From Cyanobacteria bacterium FACHB-DQ100 (GTDB taxonomy: Bacteria > Cyanobacteriota > Cyanobacteriia > Leptolyngbyales > Leptolyngbyaceae): a DNA stretch of 64,000 nucleotides. Made by a program: the position numbers and the translations under genes. This document shows positions 33,240 through 41,815 of the stretch, piece after piece (position 1 is the first letter of the stretch; every line of letters begins with the position of its first letter). The DNA lies in NCBI GenBank assembly GCA_014695195.1, contig JACJNW010000041.1:1-64000 (forward strand), in the 5' to 3' direction. Below the pieces are notes generated by a model, which saw only the letters and a program-made list of their open reading frames with translations, was not told the DNA's origin and searched no databases.

Positions 33240-33399
33240 CTAATACACAGGCGATCGTACTCTGACGAATCTTCTGCTTTGCTACTCGATGCTTGATATG
33301 GTGAAATGTTATTCACCTGAGCAGGCGGTTTTGCAAAAAGCGGAGCTTTATCAAGGTCGAATCACCTCCGACAGCTAATCGCCCCGCCTCTCACTCCTA

Positions 33400-34170
33400 C
33401 TACCGACGGAAAATCCGAGGTACAGCCTGTCCCGGACGAGTAGATCGCACCTGGACACCTCCGACCAGTCGCTCACCCGTTCCACCATCTCTAGGCGACA
33501 AGAACGGCTTCAAGTTGATATTCCCGTTCGTTGCAGCGGTCGATCGACGAATTCCAATAATCTGACCAAGCTGATTGAGAATATTAGAGCGACCCCCTCC
33601 ATACGTGAGAACACCCTGAGTTTGCTGACCACTATCTGCAACCGAGAGGTTTTGGAACACGCGATCGCGCGTTGTTACCGCATCTTGTCCGGGTGGAACC
33701 GTCAATACAATCCGGCAAGACGGAACGCGATCAGTCGTAACGCAAATCGTGTTGTAGCCGTTCTCAAATCCGGTCTTCATCTCCACCAAGCCATCCGGTC
33801 GATACGACTCTAAACGGCGCGCGATTTCATTACAGCGACGATCGGAACTCCAGCCCCCGCCCAATGTACTCGGAACTGCCCAAGCATATGCTCGGCTCGG
33901 TTGACTCTCCGGAAAATACATCACTGTGTTTTGTCCGTTGTTCACTTGGCAGGCAAACCGAGTGCCCGCCGCGGTTGGGGATGGAATCGTTGTCCCACCC
34001 GGTTGAGAGGTTGATCCACCGCGATCGGGCACCGTATCAATTACCACATCTCCCTGGGGTGGGGTAGTCTGTGCCACCACCGCACTACCCGCTACCATCA
34101 TTGCCCCTAGCGACAATAACGTTCCTCGAACGACTAAATTCCGAATTTCTGCCAAGTCAACTCGCGACAT
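33400..34170 (-). CDS. COP23 domain secreted protein
   Basis: A 256-residue protein starting at ATG 34170 with GAGG 8 bases upstream. A signal peptide (LLSLGAMMVAGSAVVA, cleavage near AQ-TTPP) and a Pro/Thr-rich linker precede the COP23 domain: FACQVNNGQNTVMYFPES, CNEIARRLESYRPDGL, YNTICVT and CRIVLTVPPGQDA. COP23 is the 23-kDa circadian-oscillating protein of unknown function first noted in marine cyanobacteria. Four Cys in the domain may form disulfides. The last third is Gly/Arg rich and basic. Confidence 0.85.
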   Translation of the reverse strand: MSRVDLAEIRNLVVRGTLLSLGAMMVAGSAVVAQTTPPQGDVVIDTVPDRGGSTSQPGGTTIPSPTAAGTRFACQVNNGQNTVMYFPESQPSRAYAWAVPSTLGGGWSSDRRCNEIARRLESYRPDGLVEMKTGFENGYNTICVTTDRVPSCRIVLTVPPGQDAVTTRDRVFQNLSVADSGQQTQGVLTYGGGRSNILNQLGQIIGIRRSTAATNGNINLKPFLSPRDGGTGERLVGGVQVRSTRPGQAVPRIFRR

Positions 34171-34290
34171 GGTAATCAACCTCGATCATATGTATATAGT
34201 ATTGCAAAAGCTACATCGAACCCTTTTGGGCGGCGTTCTCTTGTAGTGACTTAAATTTTTTGCTGAAGTTCCCAAACTCTATTCAACAAG

Positions 34291-34322
34291 ACAGCCTGAA
34301 ACACGATCGTGTTTCAGGCTGT
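34291..34322. terminator. 32-bp perfect palindrome, probable terminator
   Basis: ACAGCCTGAAACACGA is followed directly by its exact complement, with a CGATCG centre. It lies 25 bases beyond the stop of the gene at 34347 (-). No long T-run flanks it. Confidence 0.65.
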
Positions 34323-34346
34323 TCTAGAAAGACTATTGTAAGGAAA

Positions 34347-34979
34347 CTATTGGGTTAGCTGAAATCTTCCAGCCATTCGCTGAAAGTCCCATCGGACGGC
34401 ATCGCCTGGATAATCATACAATGCTCTCAAAACGAAAATTGTACGCCCATCGCGGCTTGGAACAATAATGCTATCTCCACAAGTATTGGTTGTACACCAA
34501 GAGTAGGAAACGGCAGGTTTGCCCGCAAAATTGTAACTTCGATAATCGCTTTGTTGCTGGTCAAAAAACGATAGTGTTTTATTTTGTTCTGCCCATTGAC
34601 GTGCAGAAAGACGCTGCGGATTGTCAAATCTTGAAATCGTAATTTTATCTCCCGGAGAAGATTGAGATTGCACATTACTATCAACCGGCGCAGGTTGATC
34701 GCTACCAACGGCTTGAGTGTTTAATGAAGGATCTCTAAGGACGATCGTTCCTCTCCCTTCCTGAGTCTTGTCTACAACGTATGGATCTGTAAAGTTAAAC
34801 CGAAATCCCAGTTGGCTTTGGTATGTTTTTGAAGCACCCCTAGAGGATTGTCCAGCAGCAGACGACTGTTCTTTCTGCGCGGGTGCCGTCGGCGCGGCAT
34901 GGACAGTACCTGCGATCGTAAGACTTAGCATTCCTGAGTATAAATACACTTGAAGCGAGAGTAATTTCGAGACTTTCAT
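34347..34979 (-). CDS. Secreted protein with PsbP-like sequence features
   Basis: A 210-residue protein with GGAG 8 bases before the ATG. The signal peptide (LYSGMLSLTIAGTVHA, cleavage AA-PTAP) is followed by a disordered Ser/Gln stretch and a domain with YQSQLGFRFNFTDPYVVD, SARQWAEQNK and RTIFVLRALYDYPG. The opening GFRF..PYVVD and the RTIFVLRAL strand recall small periplasmic PsbP/Mog1-fold proteins, a weak match. Two Cys (WCTTNTCGD) may bridge. Function unknown. Confidence 0.55.
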   Translation of the reverse strand: MKVSKLLSLQVYLYSGMLSLTIAGTVHAAPTAPAQKEQSSAAGQSSRGASKTYQSQLGFRFNFTDPYVVDKTQEGRGTIVLRDPSLNTQAVGSDQPAPVDSNVQSQSSPGDKITISRFDNPQRLSARQWAEQNKTLSFFDQQQSDYRSYNFAGKPAVSYSWCTTNTCGDSIIVPSRDGRTIFVLRALYDYPGDAVRWDFQRMAGRFQLTQ

Positions 34980-35273
34980 ACAAGAACTCCGACTATCTTT
35001 GAATGAAAACGTTTATTAGAGAGAGTAAAAAAACTGGCAGCAAATCTGTGCTGAAACTACAGATTACGCGCCCCCTATAGATCAATTCTACATGAAAGGT
35101 TTAACCTGTTCCTGAATTCTTCTCTGTCATTTTGTAGACTTTGTTTCCTCCTTTTTTGGTATTTAATGAAACCTTGAAAAACTGTCTAAAAGCCTTAATG
35201 GTTTTAATGAGTTATCGTTAGCAAGCTCAATTGTTTTTCAATCGTTGTCACTTATCTCATGAACGGTTAAAAC
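34980..35273. other. Intergenic region with no recognised feature
   Basis: Almost 300 AT-rich bases between the starts and ends of two minus-strand genes. I see no gene, RNA or repeat; promoters for the gene at 34347-34979 must lie here. Confidence 0.4.
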
Positions 35274-35305
35274 AAAGGAGCAGATCAAAACAGAACTGCT
35301 CCTTT
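35274..35305 (-). terminator. Terminator after the gene at 35342
   Basis: AAGGAGCAG and CTGCTCCTT pair over a 12-base loop; on the minus strand TTTGTTTT follows. Confidence 0.8.
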
Positions 35306-35341
35306 ACTCTTGAATTACAGCGTTGAACCGGACGATGAAAC

Positions 35342-35563
35342 TCAGTCAATCGAGATAGATTTCGGTGCGTTACCGTTACCGTTATGCGGATTTGTGGTCT
35401 GGCTTGCGGCATAGACCGTAGTTCCTGTTTGCTGAGTCAGCCAAGTTCTCACGGGTTCTTCATTTAGGCTCAGGCGCAATAGTCCAGAAAATAACCCCCC
35501 CAAAAAGGCAGCGGGCTGCTGAGTCAGTTCTTGCACAAGTGGTGAAAGTTCAGTCAAAAACAT
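35342..35563 (-). CDS. Small conserved cyanobacterial protein
   Basis: A 73-residue protein with AAGGG 8 bases before the ATG. A short hydrophobic segment (AFLGGLFSGLLRLSL) lies in the middle, followed by NEEPVRTWLTQQTG and a polar tail. It resembles a widespread short cyanobacterial hypothetical family. The hydrophobic part may lie along a membrane. Function unknown. Confidence 0.6.
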   Translation of the reverse strand: MFLTELSPLVQELTQQPAAFLGGLFSGLLRLSLNEEPVRTWLTQQTGTTVYAASQTTNPHNGNGNAPKSISID

Positions 35564-35667
35564 ACAAATACCCTTTGAATTGAGATATAGAGCGATCGTA
35601 GCGCGACCGTCTGAAGAATCGCAGCGATCTAAAATAAGAACTGTCCCTAACGTACGAGGAATTCGCT

Positions 35668-36054
35668 ATGACTGATGCCAACTTGATTGGATCTGACCAA
35701 ACCGTTGAACTCGCTCCGAGCTATGCAATTCCGATCGTTCTGATTGCGGCGGCGATTCCACTCCTGTGGGTGCAAGCCTGGGTTGCAGGCACGATCGCGC
35801 TATTTGGGGCATTCCTGCTGATTCAGAGCGTGACTTTGCGGCTACGCTTCACACCGACTGACTTAGACATTTACCGGGGTGAAACCCTTATTCGGCAATT
35901 CCCCTATCGCGACTGGCAGAACTGGGAAATCTTTTGGTCGCCTGTGCCCATTCTCTTCTACTTTAGAGAGGTGAAAAGTATTCACTTTCTCCCGATCATC
36001 TTTGATCCTAAAATGTTACGAATGTGCCTTGAGCAGCGTTTCCCCAAGGTCTAG
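35668..36054 (+). CDS. DUF3119 family membrane protein
   Basis: A 128-residue protein with GAGGAA before the ATG. Two membrane helices (AIPIVLIAAAIPLLWVQAW, GTIALFGAFLLIQSVTL) are followed by a PH-like beta domain (FTPTDLDIYRGETLIRQFPY, WEIFWSPVPILFYFRE, IHFLPIIFDPK). The family is found in cyanobacteria and plastids. It precedes the DUF3086 gene by 30 bases; this pair is conserved in gene order, so a joint function is likely, but unknown. Confidence 0.8.
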   Translation: MTDANLIGSDQTVELAPSYAIPIVLIAAAIPLLWVQAWVAGTIALFGAFLLIQSVTLRLRFTPTDLDIYRGETLIRQFPYRDWQNWEIFWSPVPILFYFREVKSIHFLPIIFDPKMLRMCLEQRFPKV

Positions 36055-36084
36055 TGCTGCGGCGTAATGATTTGAGTGTTGCGT

Positions 36085-37164
36085 ATGAATTCTGATGAGT
36101 TGCCCATTTCCGATGAAGCTGCACCGAATGAAACAGGTGCAGTGTTACCAGAGTTAAAGTTGCCAAATCCACAGCAGCCTACTGAACAGCAGCCGTCTGA
36201 ACAGCGGCTTGCTGATCTCACTCAGCAAGAACAAGCCCTCCAGCAAGAAATTGAGGGTTTGGTTGCAACCCGCGATGATTTGCAAGCGCAAGTGTCGGAG
36301 ATGCAAAATGCGTTAGGGCGAGTCGTTCAGCAGAACTTGTCGGAATTAGAGCAGCGCAGACAAACGCTGCAACTGTCGATCGAGCAGCTAGAACGTCGGC
36401 AAGAACGCATCCGCAATGAGATGAAATCCAGCTTTGCAGGCGCGTCTCAAGAGATTGCGATTCGCGTTCAAAGCTTCAAAGATTACCTTGTTGGCAGTCT
36501 TCAAGATCTCGCGATCGCCGCAGAACAATTAGAATTACCTACATTTCAAGCCGAAATGCCGCCTGTTGCCACCCCAGAACCAGCGAAACTCCAAGCAACT
36601 CCAAGCCCCAATTTTGGGGAGTCGGCGTTTGAAGAAGAAGCCCAGAAAATTCGCAGCATTCTCGATCAGTTCCGCAATCAGCCCGATTACTACGGCCCAG
36701 TTTGGAAGCTGCGCCGCACCTTTGAGCCAGTCCACGCAGAGCGCGTTTCTAATTGGTTTTTCAAACAAGGCGGACGTGGTGCAGTGCGGACAATGGGGTC
36801 ACGCCTGCAAAATATTCTGATTGCCTCAGCAGCGACTTCGATTCTGTACAATCTTTATCGCGATCGTCTAAGAGTGCTGATTCTGGCAAATTCGCCGGAG
36901 CGCTTAGGAGAATGGCGGCGAGGATTGCAGGACTGTTTGGGTGTGACACGCAGTGACTTTGGCAGCGATCGTGGAATTGCATTATTTGAAGCTCCAGAGC
37001 AGTTAGCGCTGAGAGCAGAGCGATGCGACAAAGATGGATTACTGCCGCTGATTGTGGTAGATGAAAGCGAAGAAAGTATCAACCTTGCTTTGCTTCAATT
37101 TCCTCTGCTGCTTGCGTTTGCGCCCAGTCCCCAACAAATGATTCAGCAACAATCGTATTACTAA
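36085..37164 (+). CDS. DUF3086 domain protein with coiled coil
   Basis: A 359-residue protein; I use ATG 36085 instead of the GTG 9 bases earlier. The N-terminal 40 residues are disordered, residues about 45-135 form a coiled coil (LTQQEQALQQEIEGLVATRD through LSIEQLERRQERI), and the C-terminal domain starts at YGPVWKLRRTFEPVHAERV and contains WFFKQGGRGAVRTMGSRLQN and RLRVLILANSPERLGEWRRG. No catalytic motif is evident. It overlaps no neighbour; plsY begins 1 base after its stop, so the three genes from 35668 appear to be one operon. Confidence 0.8.
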   Translation: MNSDELPISDEAAPNETGAVLPELKLPNPQQPTEQQPSEQRLADLTQQEQALQQEIEGLVATRDDLQAQVSEMQNALGRVVQQNLSELEQRRQTLQLSIEQLERRQERIRNEMKSSFAGASQEIAIRVQSFKDYLVGSLQDLAIAAEQLELPTFQAEMPPVATPEPAKLQATPSPNFGESAFEEEAQKIRSILDQFRNQPDYYGPVWKLRRTFEPVHAERVSNWFFKQGGRGAVRTMGSRLQNILIASAATSILYNLYRDRLRVLILANSPERLGEWRRGLQDCLGVTRSDFGSDRGIALFEAPEQLALRAERCDKDGLLPLIVVDESEESINLALLQFPLLLAFAPSPQQMIQQQSYY

Positions 37165-37165
37165 T

Positions 37166-37852
37166 ATGGTGCCTTGGTTTATCAATAACGCACTGCTTCT
37201 AGTCGTTGCTTACCTGCTCGGTTCAATCCCCACCGGATATTTGGCAGGTCGGTTGCTCAAGGGCATCGATATTCGAGAAGTCGGCTCAGGCTCGACGGGA
37301 GCAACGAATGTTTTACGCACGATCGGCAAAATTCCCGCGCTCGTCGTTCTCCTGATTGATATCGGTAAGGGTGCACTGGCGATCGCGGTGGTGAATTACG
37401 CCTTTGTGCATCTTCCTGGGTGGCTGTATTTCTCGAAAGTTGTGGGACTAGATTTCAGCTTTTGGCAGCCTGCGATGGTGACGCTGGCAGGACTGGCAGC
37501 ACTGCTTGGACACAGTAAATCGATTTGGCTCGGATTCACAGGTGGAAAATCAGTCGCCACCAGTTTAGGAATCCTGCTGGCGATGAATTGGATGGTAGGA
37601 GTGGCAACGTTGGGTGTATTTGCACTGAGTTTGGCAATGACGCGAATTGTTTCGATTAGCTCGATCTCCGGCGCGGCTTCGGTCATTGCTTTTATGCTGC
37701 TATTTGCTCAACCGTTGCCGTATGTGCTGTTCGCGATCGCGGGCGGAGCTTATGTCATTTGGCGGCACCGATCGAATATTCAACGATTAATCGCAGGCAC
37801 AGAGCCAAAATTAGGACAAAAGATCGAGGAATCGGAAGGAACTCTTAGCTAG
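37166..37852 (+). CDS. plsY: Glycerol-3-phosphate acyltransferase PlsY
   Basis: A 228-residue integral membrane protein. The acyl-phosphate-dependent acyltransferase motifs are present: AYLLGSIPTGYLAGR, the GSGSTGATN loop (residues 40-48) contacting the phosphate substrate, and GHSKSIWLGFTGGKSVAT. It makes lysophosphatidate from acyl phosphate and glycerol 3-phosphate, the first step of phospholipid synthesis. It closes the DUF3119-DUF3086 unit. The stop overlaps that of pgsA by 4 bases on the opposite strand. Confidence 0.95.
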   Translation: MVPWFINNALLLVVAYLLGSIPTGYLAGRLLKGIDIREVGSGSTGATNVLRTIGKIPALVVLLIDIGKGALAIAVVNYAFVHLPGWLYFSKVVGLDFSFWQPAMVTLAGLAALLGHSKSIWLGFTGGKSVATSLGILLAMNWMVGVATLGVFALSLAMTRIVSISSISGAASVIAFMLLFAQPLPYVLFAIAGGAYVIWRHRSNIQRLIAGTEPKLGQKIEESEGTLS

Positions 37853-38367
37853 ACGGTTTTCTGAGGAAATAAATAAATCAGACCTGAGATCCAGGTTAAG
37901 GCAACTGAAATCCAAAACAAACTGAGAATTGCAGGCTGCCAGGATTGAGAGAATGGTGCGATTAGGAGTGCGATCGCTGCAATTTGGCTCACGGTCTTAA
38001 GCTTGCCCCAGAAATTCGCGCCCTGTACTGATTTTTGTAAATTCGGGTCAACGCGCCAGCCTGCGATCGTCAATTCCCGCGCCAAAATCATAAATACCCC
38101 CCACGCTGGAATTTGCTGTAGTTCCACAAGCGAAATCAATGGCGCTAAAACCAGTAATTTATCGACCAGCGGATCAAGAAATTTGCCGAGATCTGTAATC
38201 TGGTTGAGCTTTCGCGCCAAATAGCCATCCAACCAATCTGTGCCGGCGGCAACGAGAAAAACACCAACCATAATCCAGCGTGTCTCAGCCGTGGGGAACT
38301 GCAAGCCATAAAGCAAAATCGGCACTCCAAGCAGCCGAGAAACGGTAATCCAGGTCGGTAAATTCAT
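37849..38367 (-). CDS. pgsA: CDP-diacylglycerol-glycerol-3-phosphate 3-phosphatidyltransferase
   Basis: A 172-residue membrane protein. I start it at ATG 38367 because PgsA proteins begin MNLPxWITVSRLLG; a longer frame to 38442 adds 25 untypical residues. The CDP-alcohol phosphatidyltransferase motif is complete: D44, D47-G48, A51-R52, G61, D65 and D69 (DWLDGYLARKLNQI, then TDLGKFLDPLVDK). It makes phosphatidylglycerol phosphate, the precursor of phosphatidylglycerol needed for photosystem II. It converges on plsY, another phospholipid gene. Confidence 0.95.
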   Translation of the reverse strand: MNLPTWITVSRLLGVPILLYGLQFPTAETRWIMVGVFLVAAGTDWLDGYLARKLNQITDLGKFLDPLVDKLLVLAPLISLVELQQIPAWGVFMILARELTIAGWRVDPNLQKSVQGANFWGKLKTVSQIAAIALLIAPFSQSWQPAILSLFWISVALTWISGLIYLFPQKTV

Positions 38368-38469
38368 CAAGTCGCACCAATTAGAACTATCTCCAGCATA
38401 GAAAAATTGGGACAATCCTAAAAGGACTCTCCCCATGATCAATCAAGAAGATATCGACTTGTACAGCTT

Positions 38470-39177
38470 TCAGCAAGCCCCATGTTTATTCAGCACGACG
38501 GCGATCGTTCTCACAATCAGCTTCAGGTCATACATCACCGACCATTTCCGCTGATACTCCAAATCCATCGCCACAACGTCTTCAAAATCTTTGATCTCCG
38601 ATCGACCATTGACCTGCCATTCTCCGGTAATTCCCGGCTTTACGGCTAGGCGCTTCCAATGGTGTAATTCATAGCGTTTGACTTCATCCAACGTGGGTGG
38701 ACGAGTTCCAACTAAACTCATTTCGCCGCGCAACACATTCCAAAACTGCGGCAACTCATCTAAGCTGGTGCGACGGAGGAATCGACCGACCCGCGTTACT
38801 CTTGGATCGTCTTTGCTCTTGAAAATATTGCCCATCGCTTCGTTTTGAACCAGATGCTGCAAGCGATCGGCGTTAGTCACCATTGAGCGAAACTTCCAGA
38901 TGCGAAACGGGCGACCTCCGATTCCGCAGCGAATCTGGCTGTAAAAGATCCGACCAGGATTATCAATTTGGATGGAGATCGCGATCGGGAGCAAAACAAA
39001 GCCCGTAATCAGTAATCCCACTAAAGCACCTAGGATATCGATCGTGCGCTTGATCCTACTGTTTGTAGAGACATGAGGAAAGTAAGCTTCTGCGATTGAA
39101 GGTGTGGGATCTTGAGCATGGCGACAAGTAGCGGAGCGAATCAGAGAATTAGTATACGTAATCACAGGAGTAGCCAA
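38470..39177 (-). CDS. Undecaprenyl-phosphate sugar phosphotransferase (WcaJ/HepC type)
   Basis: A 235-residue protein with one N-terminal membrane segment ([20 protein letters not shown]) and the bacterial sugar transferase domain: [62 protein letters not shown] and [15 protein letters not shown]. It transfers a sugar 1-phosphate from a UDP-sugar to undecaprenyl phosphate, priming polysaccharide synthesis. It resembles HepC of heterocyst envelope polysaccharide, but is just as likely a general exopolysaccharide enzyme. The TTG start at 39177 has no clear ribosome-binding site and is uncertain. Confidence 0.88.
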   Translation of the reverse strand: MATPVITYTNSLIRSATCRHAQDPTPSIAEAYFPHVSTNSRIKRTIDILGALVGLLITGFVLLPIAISIQIDNPGRIFYSQIRCGIGGRPFRIWKFRSMVTNADRLQHLVQNEAMGNIFKSKDDPRVTRVGRFLRRTSLDELPQFWNVLRGEMSLVGTRPPTLDEVKRYELHHWKRLAVKPGITGEWQVNGRSEIKDFEDVVAMDLEYQRKWSVMYDLKLIVRTIAVVLNKHGAC

Positions 39178-39379
39178 TCTGAGTAATCGGTGTACCCACG
39201 CTTCAATGAAACGATGTCCAAAGGGTTAAATTATTTCACGGACGTGGGCATGGCTAGTGTGCACAGGGAAACAGGTGCTCCTTTCAAGATTTTAGCGATA
39301 TTTGCTCAACCTTTGAACGCCCTGCAATTCTGTGAAGTTTTGATAGAGAATTCTAGCTTTGATCCGGATTGCGCCCGGC

Positions 39380-40408
39380 TTATTGATGACTGGCATCGTC
39401 ATCGAATAGATTTTCCACACCATCAAGTGAAAAAATCACAGGCTCTTCCGATGAAGCCGGCATCGTCCGCAGTCGATCGAACGCCGTTTCACGATCTAGA
39501 TTGCGATAGCCATTTGGCTCTATCGCCGGTTCGACCTGGGGTGCATCCCCCTCAAACAACGATTTCAACTCAGTTAGGGCTTCCTGACCGCTCTTAAATC
39601 CACTTCGAGGGGGTAGGACTTGAACTGTAACAGGACGCTCACTGATTTGATCAATGAGTTCTGTCAGAAGCGCGATCGAATCGATGCTGCACGACTCAGT
39701 AGCCAATTCGCGCCGTACTCTCACAGGTAGATCGGGCGGTAATTCGCTGCCAGCATAGGGCATTGAGAGCCTGATTTGATTCTGCTCAGGTGAACTTTGC
39801 ACCAGCGCAGTTTGTCCTATCTGAGTAGTCAATCGATCGACGATCCCTGAGAACATCACATCGCTTTCCTGTCCCAAGCGATGTAGCTTATCGAGTCCCT
39901 GAGCTAGAGAACTGTGATACGCCTGAATGTCTTTTTGTAGCGATTCAAACACGACGTGCAGCGAAGCATCTAGCGTACTCAACATCTGATCAGAAACCGC
40001 TTGAAGTTTCCCCGCAGGTAAGTTTTCAGTCACTTGGGATGCGGCGAGACTTGACTGTAAGAATTCTTGATGCGCCTCAAGCTGGCGAATTTCGCGCAAT
40101 AGGGTATTACGTTGCTGCATTAATCCAGACACTTCAGCATGAAGTGGATGCAGGAGCGTCGATCGCAGCGCATTCATCTCCTCGATCACCGTTTGCACCG
40201 CAGCTTGAGCTTGGTTTTCGGCTTGATCCGGCGTGTGTTGACTCAGTTGAAACAGAGCGTCTTGTAAATAGGCACGAACTTGCTCTAGCACTTGGCGCTG
40301 ACGAGCAACTTGTGCCGCTATTCCCCAAGGTAAACGGGAATTTGCCTGAGCGAGAACCTCTTGAACCTGGGCAAGAAGGCGCTGAATCTGATCTGGGTTA
40401 GCAGTCAC
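39380..40408 (-). CDS. Conserved coiled-coil protein
   Basis: A 342-residue soluble protein from GTG 40408, with AAGGA 9 bases upstream. Residues 1-180 are a long coiled coil (QRLLAQVQEVLAQANSRL, LMQQRNTLLREIRQLEAHQE); the C-terminal part is less ordered, acidic, and ends DGVENLFDDDASHQ. It resembles cyanobacterial structural or cell-division related coiled-coil proteins, but no family name can be given. No neighbour on the same strand is close enough to imply an operon. Confidence 0.65.
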   Translation of the reverse strand: MTANPDQIQRLLAQVQEVLAQANSRLPWGIAAQVARQRQVLEQVRAYLQDALFQLSQHTPDQAENQAQAAVQTVIEEMNALRSTLLHPLHAEVSGLMQQRNTLLREIRQLEAHQEFLQSSLAASQVTENLPAGKLQAVSDQMLSTLDASLHVVFESLQKDIQAYHSSLAQGLDKLHRLGQESDVMFSGIVDRLTTQIGQTALVQSSPEQNQIRLSMPYAGSELPPDLPVRVRRELATESCSIDSIALLTELIDQISERPVTVQVLPPRSGFKSGQEALTELKSLFEGDAPQVEPAIEPNGYRNLDRETAFDRLRTMPASSEEPVIFSLDGVENLFDDDASHQ

Positions 40409-40761
40409 AACAAAAATCCTTGACTAAAATTCGGCACTACGGAACGTGGCGGGTTGATCGTAATGGCTGAGATTAGAATGCCCGAACCGAGTCATCTTTT
40501 GCCAGTGTCACAGGGAATTCTGCGATCGATCTACTTCACGAAACAAAGCTTCATGCAGTCATCAGGATCATTTCACAGGCTGAGTTGCCATTTTTTCGCG
40601 GACGGAAATCTGCGCCAAAGCTAGTAAAGCATCTAAAATGTTCGCAGTCTATCTGGACAAAGCTGTGCAGTTTCTAAGGCGGGTGGGCATTCTAAGCTCA
40701 TCTCTCGATTCAAGGAATCAGTCTGCGCTCGTTTTCATGCCCCACTGTGGTTAGACTCTCC
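40409..40761. other. Divergent intergenic region, no recognised element
   Basis: About 350 bases between the coiled-coil gene and the Crp/Fnr regulator gene. It must hold both promoters. I see no clear palindrome, RNA gene or open frame. Confidence 0.4.
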
Positions 40762-41472
40762 ATGGAAGACCGTTACACTCTCCGCGACACTTCGATCAAT
40801 ACGATTAACGCATCGATTCGCCTCGCGCCATTCTTTCAAGGATTGCCAGATAGCGCGATCGAGAAAGCGATTTCTCATGTCGCGCTGCGAAATCATCCCG
40901 CTAACCAAGTCATTTTGCTAGAGAATGACTGGGGAAGTTCGGTCTACTTCATTCTGAGCGGCTGGGTGAAGATTCGCACTTACAACCTCGATGGCAAAGA
41001 GGTGACGCTGAATATTTTGGGCAAGGGCGAGTTGTTTGGGGAGATGGCTCCGCTCGATGAGGTGCCGCGATCGACAGATGTGATTACGTTAGCTCCGACC
41101 GTCATCGGGAATATGCCGGCTCAAGATTTCGTGCAGTTGCTCAATTCTGAGCCAGAGGCGGGCATTCGATTAGCTCAGTTGATGGCGCGACGATTGCGGC
41201 AGGTGAATCGCCGATTAAGATTGCGTGAATCAGACAGTATGTCGCGAGTGGCGGATATTCTGCTGTTTTTGGCAGATGGACAAGGGAAGCGAGGACAGAA
41301 CGGCACAGAAATTCCGAATTTGCCGCATCGGGAGTTAAGCAGTTTGAGCGGATTGGCGCGGGAAACGGTAACGCGAGTGTTGAGCAAGCTAGAGAAGAAG
41401 GGCTTGATTGTGCGAGATCGCGATATTTTGTGTATTCCTGATGCTCATGCCCTCGAACGCTTAATGATTTAG
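40762..41472 (+). CDS. Crp/Fnr-family transcriptional regulator
   Basis: A 236-residue protein from ATG 40762 (a GTG 15 bases earlier is possible; neither has a good ribosome-binding site). N-terminal cyclic-nucleotide-binding fold: FFQGLPDSAIEKA, VILLENDWGSSVYFILSGWV, GKEVTLNILGKGELFGEMAP and PRSTDVITL; the phosphate-binding cassette differs from true cAMP-binding CRP. The C-terminal helix-turn-helix is PHRELSSLSGLARETVTRVL followed by SKLEKKGLI. It binds DNA as a dimer. No Cys cluster for an iron-sulfur centre is visible. Confidence 0.9.
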   Translation: MEDRYTLRDTSINTINASIRLAPFFQGLPDSAIEKAISHVALRNHPANQVILLENDWGSSVYFILSGWVKIRTYNLDGKEVTLNILGKGELFGEMAPLDEVPRSTDVITLAPTVIGNMPAQDFVQLLNSEPEAGIRLAQLMARRLRQVNRRLRLRESDSMSRVADILLFLADGQGKRGQNGTEIPNLPHRELSSLSGLARETVTRVLSKLEKKGLIVRDRDILCIPDAHALERLMI

Positions 41473-41702
41473 GGTTGCCAGCCCGGATTAGTAAATAATG
41501 GATTGCGAATTTGATCGGGTCGATTCGAGGAGGCGGAGGAGGCGATCGCTGTTTGCTGTGCGGATTGGGCGGGGAAACTGGTGAGCGCGATCGCAAAAGT
41601 CAGAACCGCGATAAACAGAAACTTTGCAGTTTTTGCTGAGAACGCAGTTTTGGAAAGTTGATGAAGTAATTGCGGTTGGAGCTTCTGCACAGCGCTTGTC
41701 AT
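41469..41702 (-). CDS. Small secreted protein
   Basis: A 77-residue protein from ATG 41702 (a GTG 12 bases upstream is possible). A long polar N-region precedes a hydrophobic core (FLFIAVLTFAIALTSFPAQS) with a cleavage-like AQSAQQ; the mature part is only about 30 residues and ends NPLFTNPGWQP. The stop overlaps the stop of the Crp/Fnr gene by 4 bases. Function unknown; it may be a lost or short exported peptide. Confidence 0.4.
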   Translation of the reverse strand: MTSAVQKLQPQLLHQLSKTAFSAKTAKFLFIAVLTFAIALTSFPAQSAQQTAIASSASSNRPDQIRNPLFTNPGWQP

Positions 41703-41815
41703 AAAGTTTGACACCCCATTCTATTGATCAATTCAGAAATCGAAGCAGGCGAATTTTTCACCCGTAATCTGGAATCAACAAAATTGGATGACTTCCCGAA
41801 ATAGAGCTAGTGGAG

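Noticed and set aside
39190-39597. Plus-strand frame of 135 codons
   Set aside because: Over half lies antisense to the well-supported coiled-coil gene at 39380-40408, and no family or start signal supports it.
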